This document shows positions 1 through 7,700 of a DNA stretch of 41,700 nt, piece after piece (the first letter of the stretch is position 1; every line of letters begins with the position of its first letter). A program made the position numbers and the translations under genes. The stretch comes from Solirubrobacterales bacterium (GTDB taxonomy: Bacteria > Actinomycetota > Thermoleophilia > Solirubrobacterales > Solirubrobacteraceae). Under the pieces are notes generated by a model. It had not been told where the DNA came from. It searched no databases and saw only the letters and a list, made by a program, of their open reading frames with translations. The stretch is from assembly GCA_003132505.1 (NCBI GenBank), contig PKXY01000010.1:17984-59683 (forward strand), read 5' to 3'.

Positions 1-324
1 GGCACCGGCAACCCGTTCTTCACGACCGACACCGCGGCGGCACTCCGCGCGAGTGAAATCCACGCCGAGGCAATCCTGATGGCGAAGAATGGGGTGGAGG
101 GTGTCTTCAGCGCCGATCCCGCCATCGACCCGACGGCCACGTTCATCCCGCGGATCACCCATATGGAGGCGATCCAGCAGCGCCTGGCGGTGATGGACGC
201 CACTGCGCTCACGCTGTGCATGGAGAACAAGCTGCCGATCCACGTCTTCAACGTCGACGACGAGCAGAACATCGGCCGGATCCTCGCCGGCGAGCGCGTC
301 GGCACGCTCGTCAGCACGCCGTAG
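1..324 (+). CDS. pyrH: UMP kinase (uridylate kinase), C-terminal part
   Basis: Makes UDP from UMP and ATP in cytoplasmic pyrimidine synthesis; bacterial UMP kinases are hexamers of the amino-acid-kinase fold. The frame is open from base 1, so the gene starts outside the window and only about the last 107 residues are visible. The fragment opens with GTGNPFFTTDTAAALRA, the highly conserved nucleotide-binding segment of bacterial UMP kinases, followed by KNGVEGVFSADP and a C-terminal MDATALTLCMENKLPIHVFN stretch, all standard for PyrH. It heads the usual bacterial order pyrH-frr-uppS-cdsA-dxr-rseP-ispG-proS, although here another gene separates it from frr. Nothing in the visible part looks damaged. 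The identification is secure. Confidence 0.97.
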   Translation, partial: GTGNPFFTTDTAAALRASEIHAEAILMAKNGVEGVFSADPAIDPTATFIPRITHMEAIQQRLAVMDATALTLCMENKLPIHVFNVDDEQNIGRILAGERVGTLVSTP

Positions 325-476
325 TCAACGCGCCAACCGGCGCCTGTTGCGCACGGCGTTGTCGGCGTTCAGTGGTGGCCCCAGACGGGCACGGCGAATG
401 GTCTGAGGCGCGAACTACACTCGCCTCGTCAGGTCAACGGAGCTTTTGCACCCTTGTCGGTGCGGAGGAGGGATCG

Positions 477-962
477 ATGCCAGAACGTGGTCCGGTGAAG
501 ACGGCACACCATCTTGCGAAGGCGCTCCACCCCAGTCCGACGGCGATCAAGGAGGCGATGGGCGAGGTCGACGGATTCAACGCGAAGTTCGCGGTGCTGA
601 TCACGAGACTGGTCGGCACGATGTGGTGTGCCTATTTGTTCACGATCATTGCTCTCCTTGGTCTCAGTCCTGCACTGAAGCCCGGCGGCGAGGGGCTGAT
701 CGCCTGGATCGCTCAGACCTTCCTCCAGTTGGTTCTGCTGTCGGTGATCATGGTCGGACAGAACGTTCAGAGTCTCGCGGCGGATGCGCGTGCGGCCAAC
801 ACCTACTCTGACGCCGAAGTGATCCTCGATCGCCTGGACGCGCACACTCAGGGCGGCATCACCGACATCCTCGACCGCCTCGACAAGATGGCTCAAATAC
901 TGAAGCCAGCCGTCAGCACGGGCAAGTCGGAGGCGAGCGGGTCGGGGAAGGACGGCGCCTGA
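477..962 (+). CDS. DUF1003-like two-helix membrane protein
   Basis: A 161-residue protein of unknown function. The start ATG is fixed by a strong purine-rich site (GGAGGAGGG) a few bases upstream; the open frame continues further upstream but that part has no protein-like character. Two hydrophobic segments (about residues 42-66 and 76-96) form a hairpin, followed by VIMVGQNVQSLAADARAAN and a charged helical tail with ILDRLDAHTQGG and DILDRLDKMAQIL. This layout (two helices, then an SQNRQ-like motif, then an amphipathic tail) resembles the DUF1003 family; the match is from memory of the family pattern and is not strong. A weak -10-like TACACT lies at 416-421. The gene sits between pyrH and frr, which are normally adjacent, so it looks like a lineage-specific insertion. 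No catalytic residues are evident. Confidence 0.72.
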   Translation: MPERGPVKTAHHLAKALHPSPTAIKEAMGEVDGFNAKFAVLITRLVGTMWCAYLFTIIALLGLSPALKPGGEGLIAWIAQTFLQLVLLSVIMVGQNVQSLAADARAANTYSDAEVILDRLDAHTQGGITDILDRLDKMAQILKPAVSTGKSEASGSGKDGA

Positions 963-1060
963 CTCGGCAACGCCTTGGTGGGTGGGCGCCACGGCAACGC
1001 TGCACCGCCTTGGCGACGCGTTATCCTCAGCCCGACTATGGGTCCGGCATTTCCCCTGCA

Positions 1061-1624
1061 ATGGCGCTGATCGACGATCTGCTCGAGGATGCGCGCGAGC
1101 GGATGCGCAAGTCGATCGAGGCAACGGCGCACGAGCTCGGCACTGTGCGCGCCGGGCGCGCAAGCCCCGGTCTTCTTGACCGCATAGAGGTCGAGTATTA
1201 CGGCACGCCGACGCCGCTGCGAAACCTCGCAACGATCTCGGTGCCGGAAGCGCGGCTGCTGACGATCCAGCCGTTCGACGCCTCGTCGATCAAGGCGATC
1301 GAGAAGGCGATCAACGAGTCCGACCTCGGGCTCAACCCGTCCAACGACGGCAAGCTCGTCCGGCTGACGATTCCCGAGCTGAACGAGGAGCGACGCCGCG
1401 AGCTCGTCAAGGTGGCCCGGCATATCGCGGAAGAGGGCCGGGTGGCTGTTCGCAACGTGCGGCGCGACGTCATGCACGACCTGCGCGAGCTGAAGGAAGC
1501 CGGCGAGACGGGCTCCGACGACGAGCACCGCGCCGAGGGTGGGCTCCAGAAGCTCACCGACTCGAGCATTGCCGAGCTCGACACGCTGCTGAAGGGCAAG
1601 GAAGCAGAGATCCTCGAGGTCTGA
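1061..1624 (+). CDS. frr: Ribosome recycling factor
   Basis: Splits post-termination ribosomes together with EF-G in the cytoplasm. The 187-residue product has the family's normal length (about 185). Visible hallmarks are the N-terminal helix ending in ELGTVRAGRASPGLLDRIEVEYYGTPTPL, the IQPFD segment, AINESDLGLNPSNDGKLVRL, and the long C-terminal helix with NVRRDVMHDLRELKEAG. The ATG at 1061 is chosen because MALIDDLLEDARERM is the normal RRF N-terminus; an in-frame ATG 17 codons upstream adds residues with no family counterpart. No strong ribosome-binding site precedes 1061. The stop overlaps the uppS start (TGATG), so translational coupling with uppS is likely. Confidence 0.97.
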   Translation: MALIDDLLEDARERMRKSIEATAHELGTVRAGRASPGLLDRIEVEYYGTPTPLRNLATISVPEARLLTIQPFDASSIKAIEKAINESDLGLNPSNDGKLVRLTIPELNEERRRELVKVARHIAEEGRVAVRNVRRDVMHDLRELKEAGETGSDDEHRAEGGLQKLTDSSIAELDTLLKGKEAEILEV

Positions 1625-2349
1625 TGGCGCCCGCACGTGGCGAGGACGCGCGGGACGACCAATCGCGCCAGGAGGCGCAGGAGGTCGGCTACGCCCGCTA
1701 CGTTGCGATCATCACCGACGGCAACGGACGCTGGGCCAAGCAGCACCGCGTCTCAGTGGCGTCCGGGCATAGCGCCGGTGCCGACGCTGTGAAAGCACGC
1801 CTGCGCGACTCGGTCGAGCTGGGCGTCAAGGAGTTGACTGTGTACTCGTTCTCAACGGAGAACTGGTCGCGCCCAGCCTCCGAGGTGAATGCGCTGATGC
1901 GCATGTTCAGCCGCCGGATTCGCTCCGAGACGCCGGAGCTGAAAGAGGAAGGCGTTCGCATGCGCTTCATCGGCCGGCGCGAGGGGATCAGACCTCAGCT
2001 CGTCAAGCAGATGGAGTGGGCGGAGGCGGAGACCGCAGACAACGACCGGATCACACTGTTCGTGGCGTTCAACTACGGTGGCCGAGCGGAGATCCTCGAC
2101 GCGGCGCGGCGCTTCAAGGGCGGCGAGGAGGCGGACTTCCGTGCTCTGCTCTACGCACCGGAGATGCACGACCCGGATCTGATCATCCGCACGAGCGGTG
2201 AGCGTCGGCTCTCCAACTACCTGCTGTGGCAGTCGGCGTACTCGGAGTTGGTTTTTCGCGACGAGCTCTGGCCCGACTTCACACGCGAGGCCTACGAGGA
2301 GTCGCTCGCCGAGTTCGCTGCTCGACGCCGGCGCTTTGGCGGGCGCTGA
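1624..2349 (+). CDS. uppS: Isoprenyl transferase (undecaprenyl-diphosphate synthase family)
   Basis: A cis-prenyltransferase that condenses isopentenyl diphosphate onto an allylic primer to make the polyprenyl carrier for cell-wall synthesis; it is cytoplasmic or membrane-associated. The 241-residue protein carries DGNGRWA at residues 32-38 with the Mg-binding aspartate D32, SFSTENWSRP in the middle, and the C-terminal RTSGERRLSNYLLWQ signature from about residue 189. In most homologues DGNGRWA is preceded by Met; here it is Thr31, a small oddity. A roughly 22-residue hydrophilic N-terminal extension precedes the core. The ATG overlaps the frr stop and the TGA overlaps the next ATG, so it sits inside a coupled operon. 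Chain length of the product cannot be read from sequence. Confidence 0.95.
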   Translation: MAPARGEDARDDQSRQEAQEVGYARYVAIITDGNGRWAKQHRVSVASGHSAGADAVKARLRDSVELGVKELTVYSFSTENWSRPASEVNALMRMFSRRIRSETPELKEEGVRMRFIGRREGIRPQLVKQMEWAEAETADNDRITLFVAFNYGGRAEILDAARRFKGGEEADFRALLYAPEMHDPDLIIRTSGERRLSNYLLWQSAYSELVFRDELWPDFTREAYEESLAEFAARRRRFGGR

Positions 2350-3176
2350 TGGCTGGGAGCCAGGAGGCGGCGCCCGGTCCGCGAATGCGCTCGGAGCTGC
2401 TCGAGCGCGTGCTGGTGGGCCTGCCGGCGCTTGGCGCCGCGCTGGCCCTTGTCGCAGTCGGCGGCGTCACGTTCGCCGTCGCCCTGGCACTGCTCGGCAT
2501 CGCCTGCCTCTACGAGCTCTACCAGCTCTACGCCGACGTGGGGCCTGCCTGGCCGGCCGGGTTCGCCGCCCTGCTCGGCTTGCTGGCTGCAGCGCAATGG
2601 GGCACGCCGTCGCAGGTCCTGCTCGTCGCGGTCGCCGCGCTACCACTGACCTTTGTCGTCGCTCTGTTCAGCGGGCGCGCCCGTACGCCGGCGATTGCCC
2701 TCACATTGCTTGGCGTCTGGTGGATCGCGCTCGCGCTCGCCTACGCCGTCCTGCTGCGCCGCCTGCCACACGGTGGGGGGATCGTGCTGGACGTTCTTGT
2801 CGGAACGTTCGTCGGCGACAGCGCGGCCTACCTCGGCGGACGCGCGATCGGGCGTCACAAGCTCGCCCCGAGGATTTCGCCGAACAAGACGGTCGAGGGC
2901 CTCCTCCTGGGGCTCGCGTTTGCAGTGCTCGCGGTCTTCGTGGCGAGTCGCTTCCAGCACTGGCTTCACGCCGCTGACGCGCTGGCGCTCGGGGCCGGCG
3001 TTGCGCTCGCAGCGCCGCTTGGGGACCTCTTCGAGAGCTTCGTCAAGCGTGACGCGGGGGCCAAGGACACGGGACGCCTGTTCGGGGCGCACGGCGGCGC
3101 GCTCGACCGTCTCGACGCGGTGCTCTTCGCCGCCGTCACCGGTTTTTACATCTGGCACGCGATCCTGGTCGGCTGA
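2349..3176 (+). CDS. cdsA: Phosphatidate cytidylyltransferase
   Basis: Converts phosphatidic acid and CTP to CDP-diacylglycerol, the precursor for phospholipid headgroups; an integral membrane enzyme. The 275-residue product has several hydrophobic helices and, near the C-terminus (about residues 230-256), the full CDS signature SFVKRDAGAKDTGRLFGAHG followed by GALDRLD. The motif GDSAAYLGGRAIGRHKLAP and the segment ISPNKTVEG are also typical. The start at 2349 overlaps the uppS stop (ATGA-type junction); the open frame extends upstream through uppS in another frame and that part is not real. The gene continues the frr-uppS-cdsA-dxr operon and supplies CDP-diacylglycerol for the PgsA-type enzyme encoded at about 9.4 kb. 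Confidence 0.95.
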   Translation: MAGSQEAAPGPRMRSELLERVLVGLPALGAALALVAVGGVTFAVALALLGIACLYELYQLYADVGPAWPAGFAALLGLLAAAQWGTPSQVLLVAVAALPLTFVVALFSGRARTPAIALTLLGVWWIALALAYAVLLRRLPHGGGIVLDVLVGTFVGDSAAYLGGRAIGRHKLAPRISPNKTVEGLLLGLAFAVLAVFVASRFQHWLHAADALALGAGVALAAPLGDLFESFVKRDAGAKDTGRLFGAHGGALDRLDAVLFAAVTGFYIWHAILVG

Positions 3177-4330
3177 TGGTGGCGAGACGAATCCTGATTT
3201 TCGGCTCGACCGGCTCGATCGGCCTGCAGGCGCTCGATGTCTGCGATCGCAGCGATGAGCTGGAGGTCGTCGGGCTGTCTGCGGGCACCGCCTGGGAGCC
3301 GCTCGTTGAGCAGGCGCGCGCGCTTGGCGTGCCGCGCATCGCGCTCGCAGACGCCGCCGCCGCCGCGGAGGCGTCTCGCGCCTGGCCCGACGGCGAGGTG
3401 CTGAGCGGACCCGATGGAGTCGCCGCGCTCGTGGCCGAATCCGGCCCCGATCTCGTGCTCAACGCAATCGTCGGTTCAGCCGGATTGCTGCCCACGATCG
3501 CGACGCTGGGCGAGGGAATCGACCTCGCGCTCGCCAACAAGGAGTCGCTCGTTGCGGGAGGCGAGCTGGTGATGGCGCTCGCCGAGGCGACTGGGGCGCA
3601 GATCCTGCCAGTCGATTCCGAGCACGCCGCGCTGCACCAGCTGATCGCCGCCGAACGGGCTGCCGGACCGGGCACGATCGAGCGCCTCACGATCACTGCC
3701 TCCGGCGGGCCGTTCCGCGGCATGACTGGGGAGCAGCTCGCGTCCGTCAGCGTGGCGGACGCGCTCAAGCACCCGACCTGGGAGATGGGCGGGAAGATCA
3801 CGATCGACTCGGCGACGCTGATGAACAAGGGCCTCGAGCTGATTGAAGCCCACCACCTGTTCGGTGTCCGCTACGAGCAGATCGACGTCGTAGTGCACCC
3901 GCAGTCGATCATTCACGGCTGCGTCGCGCTTTGTGACGGCGCTGTGCTCGCCCATCTTGGGCTCCCCGACATGCGCGTCCCGATCGCCTACGCGCTCCAC
4001 CATCCGAACCGCACCGACCTGCCGGTCGCTCGCCTGGATCTCATTGCGGCAGGAAGCCTGACGTTCGAGCCGGTCGACCTCGAGGCGTTCCCCTGTCTGC
4101 GCCTCGCGCGGGAGGCTGGCCTCGCCGGCGGAACCGCCCCCTGCATCCTCAATGCTGCCAACGAGATCGCGGTTCACGCCTTCCTCTCCGGCCGGATCGC
4201 CTTCACGCGCATCGCCGAGGTAATCGAGGCCACGCTCGAGTCGTTGGATTCGCGACCGCTTTCGGAATTCGAGATCCTCTTCGCGGCCGACCGCACGGCG
4301 CGGGAGACCGCGCGGGGCTTCCTGGCCTGA
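3176..4330 (+). CDS. dxr: 1-Deoxy-D-xylulose 5-phosphate reductoisomerase
   Basis: Second step of the MEP isoprenoid pathway: NADPH- and metal-dependent conversion of DXP to MEP in the cytoplasm. The 384-residue protein has the nucleotide-binding GSTGSIG at residues 10-16, the DSEH metal-site motif with D147 and E149, the SGGPFRGM loop, HPTWEMGGKITIDSATLMNK, and GLELIEAHHLF with E221 and E224, followed by VHPQSIIHG. Length is normal for the family. Its ATG overlaps the cdsA stop. With ispG about 1.4 kb downstream it shows that the organism uses the MEP route, which feeds the prenyltransferase gene just upstream. Confidence 0.97.
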   Translation: MVARRILIFGSTGSIGLQALDVCDRSDELEVVGLSAGTAWEPLVEQARALGVPRIALADAAAAAEASRAWPDGEVLSGPDGVAALVAESGPDLVLNAIVGSAGLLPTIATLGEGIDLALANKESLVAGGELVMALAEATGAQILPVDSEHAALHQLIAAERAAGPGTIERLTITASGGPFRGMTGEQLASVSVADALKHPTWEMGGKITIDSATLMNKGLELIEAHHLFGVRYEQIDVVVHPQSIIHGCVALCDGAVLAHLGLPDMRVPIAYALHHPNRTDLPVARLDLIAAGSLTFEPVDLEAFPCLRLAREAGLAGGTAPCILNAANEIAVHAFLSGRIAFTRIAEVIEATLESLDSRPLSEFEILFAADRTARETARGFLA

Positions 4331-4413
4331 CCCATCGGAGCCGACGCGTTCGAGGTAGCTGAGCCGAGCGCTTTAGGTTCCGCTTCAGGGCGCCCTGCCA
4401 GACTTTCACCAAC

Positions 4414-5526
4414 GTGGCGTGGGTAATCGCGATCGCCGGCATCGTCCTGCTCGTCGTCCTGCACGAGGCGGGACATTTCGCTGCGGCGAAGGCCGCCGGA
4501 ATGCGCGTCGAGCGCTTCTCACTGTTCTTCCCGCCGACGCTCGTCAGCTTTAAGCGCGGCGAGACCGAATACGCGATCGGGGCCATCCCTGCGGGGGGCT
4601 ACGTGAAGATCACCGGCATGAGCCCGGAGGAGATGGCCGAACTCGATCCAGAGCTGCGGCCGCGCTCGTATTACGCGCAGAAGCCGTGGAAGCGGATCCT
4701 CGTGATCCTCGCGGGACCGGGCGTGAACCTCCTGATCGCGTTCGTGCTCTTCACCGTGGTGTTGATGGCGGGGACGCAGGGTGGCGCGACGACGATCTCG
4801 AATATCGCGCCGCAGGTGGACGCGTTCGTCCCGGGTACGACCGTGGCTGCGCTCGTGCGCCACGACCCGGCCTACGGTCGCCTGCGCCTCGGCGATCGGA
4901 TCGTCAGGATCAACGGCCGCAGGGCCACGACCAACGGCATCATCGCGACGATACGGCGCGACAAGTGCGTGGGGGCTCTGACCCAGGGCTGTCGCGCCGC
5001 CGATCCCGTCGTGTTCGCGGTCGATCGGCACGGCGTCCAGCACACGATCTCGATCTACCCTCGCTACGAGAAGGCCTATGGCTACATGATGGTCGGCTTC
5101 GACCTGTCCGCGTCGGCACGCCGGTTCACCCTGCCGGCCGCGATTGTCGGCTCCGGCGAGACGATGTGGAGCCTCACCTCAGGGACCGTGACGGGCCTCT
5201 TCCACGCCCTCACAAGCTCGAAAGCCCGCCGCCAGCTGCACAGCATTGTCGGCATCACGCAGGTTACCGAGGAGGCGGTCGCGCTCGGCCCGATATACGC
5301 GCTGGTGATCATCGGCGTCGTGTCGCTGATCCTCGGCGTCATCAACCTGTTCCCGTTCCTTCCGCTCGACGGCGGCCACGTGCTCTGGTCAGTGGCCGAG
5401 AAGTTGCATGGCGGGCGCGTCTCGACGCAGGCGATGTGGAAGTTCAGCTCGGTTGGCATCGTGCTGCTCGTCTTCCTCGTTTTCAGTGGCATCAGCAACG
5501 ACATCAGCCGACTTTCCGGGAATTAG
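4414..5526 (+). CDS. rseP: RseP-type site-2 membrane metalloprotease (M50)
   Basis: An intramembrane zinc protease that cleaves transmembrane substrates such as anti-sigma factors. The 370-residue protein begins with a hydrophobic helix carrying HEAGH at residues 17-21 (zinc ligands H17 and H21, catalytic E18). A PDZ-like region follows in the middle (around RLRLGDRIVRINGRRATT). The second zinc motif, NLFPFLPLDGGHVL, has D319. Several hydrophobic helices frame it. Translation starts at GTG 4414, because the HEAGH helix must be N-terminal and no earlier start is available. Position between dxr and ispG is the standard bacterial order. Substrates are unknown; the RsiG-like protein encoded downstream is soluble and so is not an obvious target. 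Confidence 0.95.
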   Translation: MAWVIAIAGIVLLVVLHEAGHFAAAKAAGMRVERFSLFFPPTLVSFKRGETEYAIGAIPAGGYVKITGMSPEEMAELDPELRPRSYYAQKPWKRILVILAGPGVNLLIAFVLFTVVLMAGTQGGATTISNIAPQVDAFVPGTTVAALVRHDPAYGRLRLGDRIVRINGRRATTNGIIATIRRDKCVGALTQGCRAADPVVFAVDRHGVQHTISIYPRYEKAYGYMMVGFDLSASARRFTLPAAIVGSGETMWSLTSGTVTGLFHALTSSKARRQLHSIVGITQVTEEAVALGPIYALVIIGVVSLILGVINLFPFLPLDGGHVLWSVAEKLHGGRVSTQAMWKFSSVGIVLLVFLVFSGISNDISRLSGN

Positions 5527-5565
5527 CGCCACTTTGTCGTCCGGCATAGCTGTAAAGATGCGCCG

Positions 5566-5664
5566 GTGCGAATTCGCTCAAGCAGTCTCATGATCGGGAT
5601 CCTGGTTGCCGCGCTCGGGCTGCTGGTCGCCTCGTCGTACGCCCGTCGGCGCGCCCAACGCTGA
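5566..5664 (+). CDS. Possible 32-residue single-helix membrane peptide
   Basis: A very short frame (GTG start, TGA stop) in the gap between the site-2 protease gene and ispG. The predicted peptide is basic at the N-terminus, then one hydrophobic stretch (LMIGILVAALGLLVASS), then a basic tail (YARRRAQR), a convincing single transmembrane design. Against it: no clear ribosome-binding site precedes the GTG, and short hydrophobic frames can arise by chance in GC-rich DNA. A methionine at codon 9 could be an alternative start. No family is recognised. Confidence 0.3.
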   Translation: MRIRSSSLMIGILVAALGLLVASSYARRRAQR

Positions 5665-5682
5665 CGCGCAGCGCCGGCCGCG

Positions 5683-5688
5683 TAGAAT
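5683..5688 (+). promoter_or_regulatory. -10 element for a leaderless ispG transcript
   Basis: TAGAAT lies six bases before the ispG ATG at 5695, so transcription would begin at or within a base or two of the start codon. No ribosome-binding site is visible. I see no clear -35 box. The same geometry recurs at many other starts in this window. Confidence 0.45.
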
Positions 5689-5694
5689 CTGAGC

Positions 5695-6951
5695 ATGGCC
5701 TCAGAGCGCCAGATCATGGTCGGCAGCGTGCCGATCGGCGGTGGCGCGCCGGTCGCCGTGCAAACGATGACCAAGACGGAGACGGCGAACCTCGCCGCGA
5801 CCATGGATCAGATCCGGACGGTCGCGGAGGCGGGCGCCGACATCGTTCGCGTCGCAGTGCCGCGCGAGCAGGACGCCGCGGCGCTTGAACAGATAGTCGC
5901 GCAGTCGCCGATCCCCGTGATCGCCGACATCCACTTCAACTACACCCTCGCGCTCAAGGCAATCGACGCCGGCGCGCACTGCGTTCGCCTCAACCCGGGC
6001 AACATCGGCGGCGCGGAGAAGGCCGGCATCGTGATCGAACACGCCAAGCGCGTCGGCACCCCGCTGCGGGTCGGTGTCAACTCCGGCTCGCTGCCGGCGC
6101 ATCTGCGCGACCTCGAGTACGACAACCCGGTCGAGGCGCTTGTCAGCGCGGCTGTGGAGACAGTCGAGCTGATGGAACGACTCGACTTCACGAACTTCAA
6201 GGTCTCGATGAAATCGACCTCGGTTCCGAACACGATCGCCTCGAACCGCCTGCTCGCTGAGCGGATCCCCTACCCGCTCCACCTCGGGGTGACCGAGGCA
6301 GGCACCAAGTGGTCCGGCTCGCTGAAGTCGGCCGTCGGGCTCGGGACCCTGCTCGCCGACGGTATTGGCGACACGATCCGGATCTCGCTCTCGACCTTCC
6401 ACGCGGAGGAGGAGGTCAAGGTCGCCTGGGAGATCCTCAAAGCGCTCAAGCTGCGCGAGCGCGGACCGGTGTTGATCGCCTGCCCGACGTGCGGGCGGCT
6501 CCAGTTCGACATGGACACCGTCGTGGCGGAGGTCGAGCGCCGCCTTGAGGCCTACGACGATCCGATCGAGGTGTCGATCCTCGGCTGCGCTGTGAACGGC
6601 ATTGGCGAGGCGCGCCACGCCGATTTCGGTATCACCGGTGCGAAGGACATGGGGATGATCTACTCGAAGGGTGAGCCGCTGAAGAAGGTTCCGACGGAAC
6701 GGCTCGTCGACGAGCTGTTCGCGGAGATCGACCGCTACTACGCCGCCGGCCGCAAAGTCTTGCTCGATGAGCGCAGCGCCGCCGAGGCGCGCGCCTGGCT
6801 CGCCGAGAACGAGGACGACACTGCGCTCACTCCGGAGCGGATCGCAATGCTCGAGGCTGCCGCAGCCCGCGAGGAAACGACAGAAGCGGTCGCGCCGGCT
6901 CTCGAGGCGAGCGAGTCCCCGGTCGCCGGGCGCCGCTTCTCACGCGCCTAG
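5695..6951 (+). CDS. ispG: 4-Hydroxy-3-methylbut-2-enyl diphosphate synthase
   Basis: Penultimate MEP-pathway enzyme, reducing MEcPP to HMBPP with a [4Fe-4S] cluster; cytoplasmic. The 418-residue protein starts with a TIM-barrel half (VQTMTKTETANLAATMDQI, ADIHFNY, RLNPGNIGG, GVNSGSL) and ends with the iron-sulfur domain: CPTCGR gives C263 and C266, and ILGCAVNGIGEA gives C298 and E305. This is the bacterial two-domain form. The C-terminus runs about 60 residues past the usual core as a Glu/Ala-rich tail (from about residue 355) of unknown role. A -10-like element sits six bases before the ATG. It completes a MEP block with dxr. Confidence 0.96.
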   Translation: MASERQIMVGSVPIGGGAPVAVQTMTKTETANLAATMDQIRTVAEAGADIVRVAVPREQDAAALEQIVAQSPIPVIADIHFNYTLALKAIDAGAHCVRLNPGNIGGAEKAGIVIEHAKRVGTPLRVGVNSGSLPAHLRDLEYDNPVEALVSAAVETVELMERLDFTNFKVSMKSTSVPNTIASNRLLAERIPYPLHLGVTEAGTKWSGSLKSAVGLGTLLADGIGDTIRISLSTFHAEEEVKVAWEILKALKLRERGPVLIACPTCGRLQFDMDTVVAEVERRLEAYDDPIEVSILGCAVNGIGEARHADFGITGAKDMGMIYSKGEPLKKVPTERLVDELFAEIDRYYAAGRKVLLDERSAAEARAWLAENEDDTALTPERIAMLEAAAAREETTEAVAPALEASESPVAGRRFSRA

Positions 6952-6956
6952 AGGGT

Positions 6957-6978
6957 CGCGCAGGTCAAGAGCTGCGCG
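6957..6978. terminator. Weak stem-loop between convergent ispG and sodA
   Basis: CGCGCAG and CTGCGCG can pair as a 7-bp stem around an 8-base loop in the 58-bp gap between the convergent genes. There is no T-run on either strand, so intrinsic termination is only a possibility. Confidence 0.3.
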
Positions 6979-7009
6979 GCAAGATGCCTCGCCCGTCGAC
7001 GCGCCTCGA

Positions 7010-7612
7010 CTAGGCGGCGCTGAAACGCTCTGCCACCTTGTCCCAGTTGACGACGTTCCACCAAGCGTCGATGTAGTCGGGGCGGCGATTCTGGTAAAGC
7101 AGGTAGTAGGCGTGCTCCCAGACGTCGACGCCGAGCAGCGGCGTCTTGCCCGTCGAGATCGGGTTGTCCTGGTTGGGCGTCGGGACGATCGCGAGACCCG
7201 AGCCATCGTGCACGAGCCAGGACCAGCCCGAGCCGAACTGGCCGAGACCGCCCGCCTTCAGCTTGTCCTTGAAGTCGGCGAACGAGCCGAACGCCGAGTC
7301 GATCGCCTCGGCCAGCTCGCCACTCGGCTCACCGCCGCCCGACGGGCTCATGCTCTCCCAGAAAAGCGAGTGGTTGTAGTGGCCGCCGCCGTTGTTGCGC
7401 ACGGCGTTGCGCTTATCCTCCGGCACCTCGTCGAGCTTCGTCAGGAGCTCCTCGATCGGCAGGTCCCCGAGCGCGTTGCCCTCGAGCGCCTTGTTGACGT
7501 TCGTTACGTAGGTTCCGTGGTGCTTGTCATGATGGATCTCCATCGTGCGCGCATCGATGTGCGGCTCGAGCGCATCAAAGGGGTAGGGCAGGTCGGGGAG
7601 CGTGTACGCCAT
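7010..7612 (-). CDS. sodA: Superoxide dismutase, Fe/Mn family, Mn-type
   Basis: Dismutates superoxide to oxygen and hydrogen peroxide. The 200-residue protein has all four metal ligands: H27 (in IHHDKHH), H81 (in [11 protein letters not shown]), D163 and H167 (in [19 protein letters not shown]). G77 together with Q148 (in TPNQDNPI) is the second-sphere pattern associated with manganese rather than iron enzymes; the metal is inferred, not shown. The ATG at 7612 is preceded by AAGGAGAACAG, a good ribosome-binding site; an upstream in-frame start adds residues without family counterpart. There is no signal peptide, so the enzyme is probably cytoplasmic. The gene stands alone on the minus strand between ispG and proS, convergent with ispG. 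Confidence 0.96.
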   Translation of the reverse strand: MAYTLPDLPYPFDALEPHIDARTMEIHHDKHHGTYVTNVNKALEGNALGDLPIEELLTKLDEVPEDKRNAVRNNGGGHYNHSLFWESMSPSGGGEPSGELAEAIDSAFGSFADFKDKLKAGGLGQFGSGWSWLVHDGSGLAIVPTPNQDNPISTGKTPLLGVDVWEHAYYLLYQNRRPDYIDAWWNVVNWDKVAERFSAA

Positions 7613-7686
7613 CTGTTCTCCTTGAAGATCGCTTTCCACGCACAATAGCCCCTGAGCCTTGCGGTCTTCGTCGCGCCGCAACGTCG

Positions 7687-7692
7687 TAGGCT
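7687..7692 (+). promoter_or_regulatory. -10 element for a leaderless proS transcript
   Basis: TAGGCT lies eight bases before the proS ATG at 7701; the intervening bases contain no useful ribosome-binding site. Start of transcription would fall close to the ATG. The sodA gene is divergent from here, so proS needs its own promoter in this 88-bp gap. Confidence 0.42.
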
Positions 7693-7700
7693 AGGGCACG

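Noticed and set aside
429..1232. Minus-strand open frame over the DUF1003-like gene and frr
   Set aside because: Shadow of two plus-strand genes with good ribosome-binding or family evidence.
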